DNA from: an uncultured Collinsella sp. | GTDB taxonomy: Bacteria > Actinomycetota > Coriobacteriia > Coriobacteriales > Coriobacteriaceae | DNA: 10,851 nt | Assembly: GCA_902489855.1 (NCBI GenBank) | Contig: CABUBS010000064.1 | Coordinates: 1 to 10,851 of the forward strand | Direction of reading: 5' to 3' | In this document: in pieces, positions 1-6,844 of the stretch | Position numbering within the stretch: the stretch's first letter is position 1 | Layout of the letters: each line of letters begins with the position of its first letter | The notes under the pieces: model-generated | What the model saw: only the letters and a program-made list of their open reading frames with translations | Told to the model about the DNA's origin: nothing | Database searches by the model: none | Translations under genes and position numbers: made by a program

Positions 1-4
1 AAGT

Positions 5-15
5 AAACGTATGAC
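5..15 (+). promoter_or_regulatory. Possible partial operator upstream of the repressor gene
   Basis: The bases AAACGTATGAC resemble the first eleven bases of the AAACGNTTGACATAT element found three times before the next gene, with one mismatch (A for T at position 11). The site lies just before the ribosome binding site GGGAGG of the LacI-type gene, where a bound repressor could limit its own expression. The downstream CATAT part is not conserved and the window starts only four bases upstream, so this may be chance. Confidence 0.25.
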
Positions 16-26
16 GGGAGGGTGCT

Positions 27-1037
27 ATGGCTCGCGAGAGTGCTCGTTCTAAGGATACGGCTAAGCCTGGCATCAAGGAAGTTGCAGCGGTGGCGGGGGT
101 TTCACCTACTACGGTATCTCGCGTGCTTAATAATCGCGGCTATATTAGCCAAGAGACCCGCGATAAGGTCCATGCCGCGATGGAGCGCATCAACTATACG
201 CCCAACGATATCGCCCGTGCCATGCTCAACGGTCGCCTGAATCTTATCGGTATGATCGTTCCCTTTGTGAGCAGCCCGTTCCATGCTCAGGTTGTGCAGG
301 CGGTCGAGCGCACGTTAGCGGAAAACGGCTTTAAGATGTTGCTGTGCAACAGCGCCAATCGACCCGATCTTGAGCGTTCCTATATTGACATGCTCCGCCG
401 CAATATGGTCGACGGCGTCATCGTCAACTCCCTCAATATCGGTGCCGAGGCATATGCCGAGATGGGCTTGAGCCTGGTTGGCATCGACTGCGATCTTGGC
501 GAGGGCTCTGTCCAGATTGCAAGTGACAGCTATGGCATTGGCGAGCTCGCCACGCGCCGTCTGATTGATGACGGCTGCAGGCGTATCCTGTGCCTGCGCA
601 GCAATAGCCGCATGCGCATGCCTGCCAATAAGCGTACCGATGCCTACCTCGATGTTGTTGAGCAGGCCGGTTTGTCCGCGCTTGTCCGTGAGGTTGAGTT
701 CGTTAAGCCCGACGACGAAAAGGGCGCGGTCGTTGCGAAGATCCTCGATGAGAACCCCGATATTGACGGCATCTTTGCGGGAGACGATACGATGGCGGCC
801 ATCTGTCTCAACGTGATGAAGCAGCGCGGCTTGAGCACTCCAGACGATATTAAGGTCGTGGGCGCGGATGGTGCTCGCCGAACTATGACGTTTATGCCTG
901 ACTTAACAACCGTACGTCAAGATATCGATCGCATCGGAGAGCTCGCGGCGCAATCCATCATCGCTCTTATTAACGGCGATAATCCCGAATCGAATATCAA
1001 GCTCCCCGTTGAACTCATTGAGGGCAAAACCGCGTAG
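27..1037 (+). CDS. scrR: LacI-family repressor, ScrR/SacR-like
   Basis: This 336-residue protein has the normal length and layout of a LacI/GalR repressor. The N-terminal helix-turn-helix spans about residues 15-40, with the typical recognition helix SPTTVSRVLNN at 26-36, followed by the hinge segment NDIARAML near 59-66. The rest is a periplasmic-binding-protein-like sugar sensor, visible in LIGMIVPFVSSPFHAQVV, MVDGVIVNS and GIFAGDDTMA. The start is the ATG at 27, five bases after GGGAGG at about 16-21. The N-terminal half reads like sucrose repressors ScrR/SacR of Gram-positive bacteria. The gene sits directly before a fructoside operon whose promoter carries three copies of a candidate LacI-type site, so it probably represses that operon and is released by a sugar or sugar phosphate. 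The family is certain; the sucrose-type specificity and the symbol are inferred from context. Confidence 0.9.
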   Translation: MARESARSKDTAKPGIKEVAAVAGVSPTTVSRVLNNRGYISQETRDKVHAAMERINYTPNDIARAMLNGRLNLIGMIVPFVSSPFHAQVVQAVERTLAENGFKMLLCNSANRPDLERSYIDMLRRNMVDGVIVNSLNIGAEAYAEMGLSLVGIDCDLGEGSVQIASDSYGIGELATRRLIDDGCRRILCLRSNSRMRMPANKRTDAYLDVVEQAGLSALVREVEFVKPDDEKGAVVAKILDENPDIDGIFAGDDTMAAICLNVMKQRGLSTPDDIKVVGADGARRTMTFMPDLTTVRQDIDRIGELAAQSIIALINGDNPESNIKLPVELIEGKTA

Positions 1038-1089
1038 TTCATCCCGTGCCAAAAGAATTCCTCAAACGCCTCTGATGACCGTTCACCGG

Positions 1090-1105
1090 CATATGTCAAC
1101 CGTTT
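1090..1105 (-). promoter_or_regulatory. Candidate LacI-type operator, copy 1 (inverted)
   Basis: Read on the minus strand this is AAACGGTTGACATATG. It matches the two + strand copies at 1144-1159 and 1161-1176 over AAACGNTTGACATAT. It lies 38 bases upstream of copy 2 in the opposite orientation, as expected for an auxiliary operator that could support looping. The AAACG core with a central CG is typical of LacI-family sites. Confidence 0.6.
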
Positions 1106-1143
1106 GCCGACGACTGGAACTGCGAAAAGACGTATTGGTGTGA

Positions 1144-1159
1144 AAACGTTTGACATATG
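1144..1159 (+). promoter_or_regulatory. Candidate LacI-type operator, copy 2
   Basis: The sequence AAACGTTTGACATATG includes the TTGACA box (1150-1155) of the predicted operon promoter. A repressor bound here would block RNA polymerase. It is a direct repeat of the copy at 1161-1176 with a 17-base period, and both are preceded by TGA. Confidence 0.65.
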
Positions 1160-1178
1160 AAAACGATTGACATATCTT
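1150..1178 (+). promoter_or_regulatory. Promoter of the fructoside operon
   Basis: A perfect -35 box TTGACA (1150-1155) and a -10-like box TATCTT (1173-1178, four of six matches to TATAAT) are separated by the ideal 17 bases. Transcription would start near 1185, about 36 bases before the GH32-like gene. Operator copies 2 and 3 cover the -35 box, the spacer and the start of the -10 box. A second TTGACA lies at 1167-1172 within operator copy 3, but no good -10 box follows at the right distance. Confidence 0.6.
1161..1176 (+). promoter_or_regulatory. Candidate LacI-type operator, copy 3
   Basis: The sequence AAACGATTGACATATC differs from copy 2 only at the variable sixth base and at the last base. 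It fills the spacer of the predicted promoter and overlaps the start of the -10 box, the classic place for a repressor to act. Confidence 0.6.
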
Positions 1179-1220
1179 GCCATTGTACCGAGTTAGTATG
1201 TCGTGGAAAGGAAGTCTCGG

Positions 1221-2603
1221 ATGCACAAGGTGTATTACCAGCCTGAGGGAATTTGGGTAGGCGACATCATGCCGTACGGCGAGGACGGCACGTTCTATCT
1301 CTATCATCAGCGTGACACGCGTAACCCCGAACCTTTCGGAGAGCCGTTTGGCTGGGCACTCGCTACGACCAAGGATTTCGTCAACTACAAGGACTTTGGC
1401 GAGAGCCTTGAGCGCGGCGGCGACGAGGAAGTCGACCAGTACATTTATGCCGGCACGGTGTTTAAGGTGGGCGACAAGTACCATGCGCTCTACACTGGTT
1501 GCAATCGCGATAAGGTCCGCGCACGTTTGATGAAGCAGGTTCTTCTTCACGCAACGAGCGACGACGCCGTCAAGTGGGAGAAGAACATCGCCGAGACGCT
1601 GCTTCCGCCCCAGGAGGGTTACGATGACCGCAACTGGCGCGATCCCTTTGTGCTTTGGGATGAGGAGAACGAAGAGTACATGCTCATCCTCGGCACGCGT
1701 GTGGGCGAGGACAAGCGTCTGATGACCGGCCGCCTGGTCAAGTTCACCTCCAAGGATCTGACCAACTGGGAGTTCCAGGGCGACTGGTGGAACCCGGGCC
1801 TGTACACCATGTTTGAGATGCCTGATCTCTTTAAGATGGGCGACTGGTGGTACCTCGTCTTTTCCGAGTACAGCGACGGCAACAAGACCCGTTACCGCAT
1901 GTCCAAGTCCATCAACGGTCCTTGGATTACCCCCGCTGACGACTCCTTCGACGGCCGCGCGTACTACGCCGCTCGCACCGCATTCGATGGCGAGCGTCGC
2001 GTTCTCTTTGGTTGGGTTCCTACGCGTGACGAGGGCGGCGACCCCAGCTCTTACCTATGGGGTGGCACCTTTATGCCCCTCGAGATCGTTCAGCGTGCCG
2101 ACGGAACGCTCGGCACCAAGCTCCCCGACAGCATGCTTGGCGCCTTTGGCGAGGCTAAGGCAGTCGAGACCTTTGAGCTTTCCTGCGAGTCGGGCAAGGT
2201 CGAGCAGGTGCTCGCCGCGGATGCCGGCTCCACCTACTTGCTCGATGCCGACATTGAGCTCGGCGGTAACGCTGCCGGCTTCTCGGTCAAGTTCGCCGAG
2301 GACGCCGAGACCGGTCTTGCCTATGAGTTCCGCGCCAACCTGCGCGAGGGCAAGCTCGAGTTCACGCCGGCTCCCCAGTACCCGTGGTTCCAGGTCAACA
2401 ACATGGGCCTCGAGCGTCCGTTGTTCTTTAAGGGCGAGGGCACTCACCATGTGCGTCTGGTCGTCGACGACGACATCGCGACCATCTTTGTCGATGACGT
2501 TGCGCTCAACGCTCGCTTCTGCAACAAGCAGGGCCAGGGTGTGGCGCTTACCGTCACCGACGGTGCGCTCAAGTGCGCAAACGCAACGATCGCGTCTCTG
2601 TAG
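1221..2603 (+). CDS. Non-canonical GH32 family glycoside hydrolase (beta-fructosidase-like)
   Basis: This 460-residue protein shows the GH32 layout: an N-terminal five-bladed beta-propeller, then a beta-sandwich from about residue 305, with the typical C-terminal strand ATIFVDDVALNAR. The three catalytic positions can be placed. Asp15 in WVGDIMP replaces the usual nucleophile motif WxNDPNG, Asp141 lies in the RDP motif, and Glu199 in EMPDLF replaces the usual ECPDLF. The nucleophile, transition-state stabiliser and acid/base are therefore kept, while the residues lining the fructose pocket are changed. Another usual pocket motif, SGSA, appears as AGTV near residue 78. No signal peptide is seen, so the enzyme is cytoplasmic. 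The start is the ATG at 1221, six bases after GGAAG at 1210-1214; the upstream in-frame GTG at 1203 has no ribosome binding site. It is the first gene after the operators and lies 45 bases before the PTS gene. It probably hydrolyses an imported, perhaps phosphorylated, fructoside that is not simply sucrose; the substrate is unknown. Confidence 0.8.
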   Translation: MHKVYYQPEGIWVGDIMPYGEDGTFYLYHQRDTRNPEPFGEPFGWALATTKDFVNYKDFGESLERGGDEEVDQYIYAGTVFKVGDKYHALYTGCNRDKVRARLMKQVLLHATSDDAVKWEKNIAETLLPPQEGYDDRNWRDPFVLWDEENEEYMLILGTRVGEDKRLMTGRLVKFTSKDLTNWEFQGDWWNPGLYTMFEMPDLFKMGDWWYLVFSEYSDGNKTRYRMSKSINGPWITPADDSFDGRAYYAARTAFDGERRVLFGWVPTRDEGGDPSSYLWGGTFMPLEIVQRADGTLGTKLPDSMLGAFGEAKAVETFELSCESGKVEQVLAADAGSTYLLDADIELGGNAAGFSVKFAEDAETGLAYEFRANLREGKLEFTPAPQYPWFQVNNMGLERPLFFKGEGTHHVRLVVDDDIATIFVDDVALNARFCNKQGQGVALTVTDGALKCANATIASL

Positions 2604-2648
2604 CGGCAACGAACCGTTTTATGATTTAGAAAAGGAATGGAGAGGAAC

Positions 2649-4100
2649 ATGGACTACAAGGCAGTGTCCCAGCAAGTCGTCGACAACGTCGGCGGACTGG
2701 AGAACATCGAGGGCGCCACGCATTGCGTGACCCGTCTGCGTCTGGTGCTCAAGGATACGAGCAAATACAACAAGGCCGAGCTCGAGAACATCGATGGCGT
2801 CAAGGGCGTGCTGTACAACAGCGGCCAGCTCATGATCATCTTCGGTACCGGTACCGTCAACAAGGTCTACGATGAGTTTATGGCTCTGACGGGCGTTAAG
2901 GAGATCAGTGCTTCCGAGGTCAAGGGCGCCGAGGCGGACAAGAAGGGCAAGTTCTTCTCGGTCCTCAAGGTATTCTCGGACATCTTTATCCCCATCATTC
3001 CCGCCTTCGTCGGCGCTGCAATCATCATCGGCCTTAAGTCGCTGATCGTTGCCAACGGCCTCTTTGGCATGGAAGGCAGCCTCGCCGATCACAGCGAGTT
3101 CCTCAAGAACCTCGCAAGCTTCTTTGCCATTATCGCCACCACGTTCGACTACCTGCCTGTCCTGGTTATGTACAGCGCGGTCAAGCGTTTTGGCGGTAAC
3201 CCGATCCTGGGCATCCTCGTCGGTATCGTCATGGTTCACCCGAGCCTTATGAACCGCAACACGTTCGTTATGGACCCGACGGGTGCTGAGTACTGGAACT
3301 TCGGTCCGCTATCCATTCCCATGGTTGCTTTCCAGGGCGGCGTATTCCCTGCAATCCTGACTGCCTGGTTTATGGCCAAGGTCGAAAAGATTGCCCAGAA
3401 GTACATCCCCGAGGTCGTTTCGTTCGTCTTTGTCCCGACCGTTACCTTGATTCTTGCTAACGTCGCCCTGTTCACCGTGTTCGGCCCGCTCGGCAACCTG
3501 ATCGGTGACGTCCTCGCCGGCGTAATCGATATCCTGTACAACAGGATGGGCGTCTTTGGTGCCTTTGTCTTCGCCGCGTTCCTGCAGCCGCTCGTCGTTA
3601 CCGGTACGCATCAGTTCATCCAGGGTATTGAGGCAAACCTTGTTGCCACGACTGGCTTCAACTACATCCAGGCCATCTGGTCGGTTTCCATCATCGCCCA
3701 GGGCGGCGGCGCCATCGGTATGTACCTCATTCACAAGAAGCACTCCAAAGAGCGCAACATCTGCATGTCGTCCTTTATCCCGACGCTGGTCGGAATCTCC
3801 GAGCCCGCTATCTTTGCTGCAAACATGCGCTACTCGATCATTCCGTTCATCTGCGCATGCATCGGTGCAGGCTGCGGCGGTGCCTTCGTCAAGCTCTTTG
3901 AGGTGCGCGCTATCGGTCAGGGTCTGACCGGCGTGCTTGGCCTGCTCATCGTCACGCCCGAGACCCTCGTGTGGTATGTGGCTGGCAATCTCATCGCCTT
4001 TATCGTGCCGATCGTCTTGATCTTTGCCTACAACAAGGCAAAGGGCGTGCCGACCACCGATGAAGAGGGCGCTGGCGCTGGCTTCGACGTTAGCTTCTAG
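2649..4100 (+). CDS. scrA: PTS permease EIIBC, sucrose/beta-glucoside superfamily
   Basis: This 483-residue membrane protein imports a sugar and phosphorylates it during uptake. Residues 1-80 form the EIIB domain, with the phosphocysteine Cys26 in the motif HCVTRLRLVL. After a linker, residues from about 105 form the EIIC domain with roughly ten hydrophobic segments. It carries the family signature GISEPAIFAANMR near residue 383, whose glutamate contacts sugar in related porters. No EIIA domain follows, as in SacP/ScrA-type permeases that borrow a separate glucose-type EIIA. I chose the ATG at 2649, which follows GGAGAGG (2639-2645); the in-frame ATG at 2637 lacks a properly spaced site. The 45-base gap after the GH32-like gene has no terminator, so the two are co-transcribed. 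Sucrose is the best guess from the neighbours, but trehalose, beta-glucosides or other fructosides cannot be excluded from sequence alone. Confidence 0.88.
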   Translation: MDYKAVSQQVVDNVGGLENIEGATHCVTRLRLVLKDTSKYNKAELENIDGVKGVLYNSGQLMIIFGTGTVNKVYDEFMALTGVKEISASEVKGAEADKKGKFFSVLKVFSDIFIPIIPAFVGAAIIIGLKSLIVANGLFGMEGSLADHSEFLKNLASFFAIIATTFDYLPVLVMYSAVKRFGGNPILGILVGIVMVHPSLMNRNTFVMDPTGAEYWNFGPLSIPMVAFQGGVFPAILTAWFMAKVEKIAQKYIPEVVSFVFVPTVTLILANVALFTVFGPLGNLIGDVLAGVIDILYNRMGVFGAFVFAAFLQPLVVTGTHQFIQGIEANLVATTGFNYIQAIWSVSIIAQGGGAIGMYLIHKKHSKERNICMSSFIPTLVGISEPAIFAANMRYSIIPFICACIGAGCGGAFVKLFEVRAIGQGLTGVLGLLIVTPETLVWYVAGNLIAFIVPIVLIFAYNKAKGVPTTDEEGAGAGFDVSF

Positions 4101-4139
4101 TTGAGCCGTTCAGTGTAATCTGAGGATAAGTCCATTTGA

Positions 4140-4177
4140 GGAAGGGCGTTCGACTCGTGTGAGTCGAGCGTCCTTCC
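4140..4177 (+). terminator. Strong hairpin between the PTS and GH32 genes, terminator-like without T-tract
   Basis: The arms 4140-4156 and 4161-4177 pair over 17 bases with only two G-U wobbles, around the four-base loop GTGT. The next bases are CCATAG, so the usual run of T is absent. It could be a weak or factor-assisted terminator, or an RNA-processing and stability element that sets the ratio of permease to hydrolase. It begins 39 bases after the permease stop and ends 24 bases before the hydrolase start. A weak promoter-like pair, TTGAGC (4101-4106) and GATAAG (4125-4130) with 18 bases between, lies just before it. Confidence 0.6.
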
Positions 4178-4201
4178 CCATAGACGAGAAAGTCAACGGC
4201 G

Positions 4202-5644
4202 ATGTTAAATCAAAAAAACAAGGTGACACGCGCGGACTATGAGCAGTGGCGTGTCGGACAGGATGAGACGGCGGCTCGCATCGCGTCCGACCCCGATAGG
4301 CTTCTGTTCCATGTGGAGCCTGAGCTTGGCTGGCTCAACGACCCCAACGGTTTGGTTCAGATTGGTGATACGTATCACATCTATCATCAATACGATCCGT
4401 TCGATGCTGCGCATGGCGGTCCAGTGCTTTGGAACCATCTGACGACAAAGGATTTTGTGACGTACGAGAATCACGGCCCCGTGCTGTTCCCCGATTCCGA
4501 TTTGGATTCGAGCGGAGCGTATTCTGGTTCTGCCTTTGTACGTGATGGCAAGATTCACTACTTCTATACCGGCAACGTCAAGCATTTTGACCGCGATGAT
4601 TACGACTACGTGTTGACGGGCCGTGAGCAAAACCAGATTCATATGGTTGCCGAGAATCCCGACGAATTGGGCGAGAAGCGCATGGCTGTTGGACCAGTCG
4701 ATTACCCCGACGATATCGGTACGCACGTGCGCGACCCCAAGATCCTTGAGCACGATGGTATCTACTACATGGTTCTGGGCGCTCGTACGAAAGACGACCG
4801 TGGCTGCGTGCTTGTCTATACTTCGCGTGATTTAGGGGTCTGGAGCTATGCGACGCGCATTGAGCTGGGCGAGAAGTTTGGCTTTATGTGGGAGTGCCCT
4901 GATCTGTTTGAGCTTGATGGCGAGCTTGTTCTCGTTTGCTGTCCGCAGGGTGTGCCTGCCGATGGTTGGCGTTACCGCAATCCGCATCAGTGCGTGTGGT
5001 TCCCTATCGAGGCCGATTGGGAGGCGCCGAGTTTTAAGATCACCGGGCAGGGCATGCCCCCGATGGTCGATGCCGGTTTTGATTTCTATGCTCCGCAGTC
5101 CTTTGAGGATGCTGCAGGCCGGCGTTTGATGATCGGATGGTCGGGTTGCCCCGATGCGACGGCGGAAAACCCGACGGTGGCGCGCGGGTGGCAGTGCGCG
5201 TTGACGGTGCCGCGAGAGCTGAGCATGCGCGATGGTAAGCTCTGCCAGCAGCCGGCGCACGAGATTGGGAGGATGCGCGGCGACTGCGTTCGCGCGACAG
5301 GCGGTGAAACCGTTGAGGAGCCGGGACGCCTGTTTGATCTTGTGGTTTCCTGTGAGGGCGCCAAGATGGTCGAGCTCGAAATCCGCAAGGGTGTCTTTGT
5401 ACGTTATGCGGACGGGATGCTTACCCTCGACATGGGTGACGAAGGCTATGGGCGCGACCAAAGGTCGATCGAGCTCAGCGAGCTTCGCGACCTGCGCGTG
5501 CTTTCGGACACTACGATGGTCGAGATTTTTGCCAACAGCGGCGAGGCGGCACTTACGAGCCGTACCTATTCGCCGGCGGTTTCGGCGATGGGGTTGCATG
5601 CCGAGGGTGCGGCGTCGATGGATTTCTACCGCCTCGCGCATTAA
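4202..5644 (+). CDS. scrB: Sucrose-6-phosphate hydrolase / beta-fructosidase, GH32
   Basis: This 480-residue cytoplasmic enzyme releases fructose from sucrose 6-phosphate or a related fructoside. All canonical GH32 motifs are present: the nucleophile Asp47 in WLNDPNG (44-50), SGSAF (108-112), Asp178 in RDPK (177-180), and the acid/base Glu231 in WECPDLF (230-236). The C-terminal beta-sandwich holds the conserved stretch MVEIFANSGEAALTSR near residue 440. There is no signal peptide, which fits a partner of a PTS permease. Length and N-terminal extension match bacterial sucrose-6-phosphate hydrolases. The start ATG at 4202 has only a weak site (GAGAAAG, 4186-4192), and no better in-frame start precedes the catalytic domain, so translation may be modest. 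The gene follows the PTS gene after a 101-base gap with a strong hairpin. GH32 membership is certain; sucrose 6-phosphate as the substrate is inferred from context. Confidence 0.9.
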   Translation: MLNQKNKVTRADYEQWRVGQDETAARIASDPDRLLFHVEPELGWLNDPNGLVQIGDTYHIYHQYDPFDAAHGGPVLWNHLTTKDFVTYENHGPVLFPDSDLDSSGAYSGSAFVRDGKIHYFYTGNVKHFDRDDYDYVLTGREQNQIHMVAENPDELGEKRMAVGPVDYPDDIGTHVRDPKILEHDGIYYMVLGARTKDDRGCVLVYTSRDLGVWSYATRIELGEKFGFMWECPDLFELDGELVLVCCPQGVPADGWRYRNPHQCVWFPIEADWEAPSFKITGQGMPPMVDAGFDFYAPQSFEDAAGRRLMIGWSGCPDATAENPTVARGWQCALTVPRELSMRDGKLCQQPAHEIGRMRGDCVRATGGETVEEPGRLFDLVVSCEGAKMVELEIRKGVFVRYADGMLTLDMGDEGYGRDQRSIELSELRDLRVLSDTTMVEIFANSGEAALTSRTYSPAVSAMGLHAEGAASMDFYRLAH

Positions 5645-5703
5645 CCGTGCGTGGAGCACGATTGGACTTGCTGGGCGGAATGTGTCGCAGTTGCCGCAGC
5701 GAA

Positions 5704-5732
5704 CTACCGTTTATCGCGTATAGCTACCGTTT
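5704..5732 (+). repeat. Short direct repeat CTACCGTTT, 20-base period
   Basis: The nine bases CTACCGTTT occur at 5704-5712 and 5724-5732, exactly two helical turns apart. The second copy runs into the -35 box of the predicted degV promoter. This spacing fits two same-face contacts of a DNA-binding protein, but the sites are short and no regulator can be named. Confidence 0.4.
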
Positions 5733-5759
5733 GCGGGATAAGTAACACTCATTTATAAA
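5731..5759 (+). promoter_or_regulatory. Promoter upstream of the degV gene
   Basis: A -35-like box TTGCGG (5731-5736) and a -10 box TATAAA (5754-5759) stand 17 bases apart. An overlapping alternative is GTAACA (5742-5747) with TAAAAT (5765-5770), also 17 bases apart. Either would start transcription at about 5766-5777, giving a leader of about 140-150 bases before the degV start. Confidence 0.6.
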
Positions 5760-5796
5760 CCGTGTAAAATCTCAGGTAAGCACGGAGTTTTCCAGG

Positions 5797-5838
5797 GAGA
5801 CGCTGTCCTTTGTTGTGTGCAAGGGACGGCGTCTCTTT
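5797..5838 (+). terminator. Terminator-like hairpin in the degV leader
   Basis: The arms 5797-5812 and 5820-5835 pair over 16 bases with two wobbles around the loop TTGTGTG, followed by three T residues (5836-5838). The hairpin starts only 20-30 bases after the predicted transcription start and ends 76 bases before the degV start. It may be an attenuator, the end of a short RNA of about 60-70 bases, or a terminator for read-through from the sugar operon. I see no clear alternative antiterminator pairing. Confidence 0.6.
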
Positions 5839-5914
5839 GGCGCTTGGACGCCGTTGTGCAACAGTGCGGCGGCGCGTGCCATGTGTTGAAAAGCCAATGT
5901 TGAGATGGGTCGTG

Positions 5915-6775
5915 ATGATAATGGGCAAGTACGTAATCGTGGTTGAGTCTGGGTCGGATGTGACGCCGGAGCTCTGCGAGCGCTACGGCATCGTGCGCGT
6001 GCCCATGCATGTCACGATTGGTGACGAGACCGTCGAGGACGGTTCGATCGATCCGCTCGAGATTTATTCACGCTGCAATGAGTTTGGCGTGATGCCCAAG
6101 ACCAGTGGCTGTGCGCCGGCGGATTTTGCTCACGTGTATGACCGCATTCATGCCGAGCAGCCCGACGCGACCATTTTGCATCTCGCGTACTCCGAGGTCA
6201 CGACCTGCTCGCATCAATCATCGAAGATCGCCGCCAAGGGTCGCGACTACGTCTACTCCATGGACACGCGTTTTGTCTCGGTGGGCCAGTCGCTCGTTGT
6301 CGTCGAGACCGCCAAATACATCGAGGCTCACCCCGATGCCACCGTCGACGAGATCTTTGCTTTTACGAATTCCGTCATGGACCGTGTGCTGCTGGGCTTT
6401 GTTCCTACCGACCTAGCCTTCCTTAAGGCGGGCGGCCGTCTGTCCAACGTGGCATTCCTTGGCGCCCACCTGCTCAAGATTAAGCCCTGCATTGAGGTGA
6501 CGGGCGGTAAGTTTGTGGCGACCAAGAAGTTTCGCGGCTCTATGCTCAAGTGCGCCCGTGCCTTTATTGACCACATGGTTGCGAAGGGCGAGATCGACTA
6601 CTCGCACATTGGCCTGGCGTATTCGGTAGGTCTTTCCCAGGAGCTGCGCGACGACATGGAAGTCTATGCGTACGACCTGGGCTTTAAGGACGTTACCTGG
6701 ACTCAGGTCGGCGGTGTCATCTCGAGCCATTGCGGCCCGACCGCCTTCGGTGCGGTGCTCACGCTTAAGGCGTAA
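5915..6775 (+). CDS. DegV-family fatty-acid-binding protein
   Basis: This 286-residue protein belongs to the DegV/FakB family, two-domain proteins that bind one fatty acid. In Firmicutes the FakB members present it to the kinase FakA for entry into phospholipid synthesis. Recognisable parts are the first strand YVIVVESGSDV (6-16), the family's TSQPSP region seen here as KTSGCAPADF (62-71), the loop HLAYSEVTTCSHQSS (89-103), and the lipid-domain motif DLAFLKAGGRLSN followed by LKIKPCIEVTGGK. Length is normal for the family. The start may be the ATG at 5915 or 5921 (residue 3 here); GATGGG at 5904-5909 fits the first better, and an ATG at 5897 is less likely. The gene has its own promoter and terminator, so it is probably monocistronic. 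No FakA-type kinase is in the window. The family is secure, the ligand unknown. Confidence 0.9.
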   Translation: MIMGKYVIVVESGSDVTPELCERYGIVRVPMHVTIGDETVEDGSIDPLEIYSRCNEFGVMPKTSGCAPADFAHVYDRIHAEQPDATILHLAYSEVTTCSHQSSKIAAKGRDYVYSMDTRFVSVGQSLVVVETAKYIEAHPDATVDEIFAFTNSVMDRVLLGFVPTDLAFLKAGGRLSNVAFLGAHLLKIKPCIEVTGGKFVATKKFRGSMLKCARAFIDHMVAKGEIDYSHIGLAYSVGLSQELRDDMEVYAYDLGFKDVTWTQVGGVISSHCGPTAFGAVLTLKA

Positions 6776-6807
6776 AGGCCTGGCGTCTATCGATTTCTAT
6801 TGCCTCG

Positions 6808-6844
6808 GCGGCGGGCGGGTTGCGACAACCTTCCCGCCGCTTTT
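6808..6844 (+). terminator. Intrinsic terminator after degV
   Basis: The arms 6808-6822 and 6826-6840 form a GC-rich 15-base stem with one mismatch and one wobble around the loop CGA, followed directly by TTTT. It lies 33 bases after the degV stop and separates that gene from pflA. Confidence 0.85.

Noticed and set aside
2608..2623. Possible further operator before the PTS gene (AACCGTTTT)
   Set aside because: Only the AAACGGTT half matches; the GACATAT part is absent, giving about 9 of 16 matches.
1813..2730. Plus-strand open frame of 305 codons overlapping the GH32-like gene
   Set aside because: Its product is low-complexity, rich in Ser, Pro, Arg and Thr, and it overlaps a frame with intact GH32 motifs; it is a frame shadow.
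4832..5659. Long minus-strand open frame of 275 codons
   Set aside because: It lies opposite the canonical GH32 gene, has no ribosome binding site or recognisable motif, and is the usual by-product of GC-rich coding sequence.
5646..5660. Hairpin CGTGC/GCACG right after the canonical GH32 gene
   Set aside because: The stem has only five pairs and no T-tract, too weak to call a terminator.
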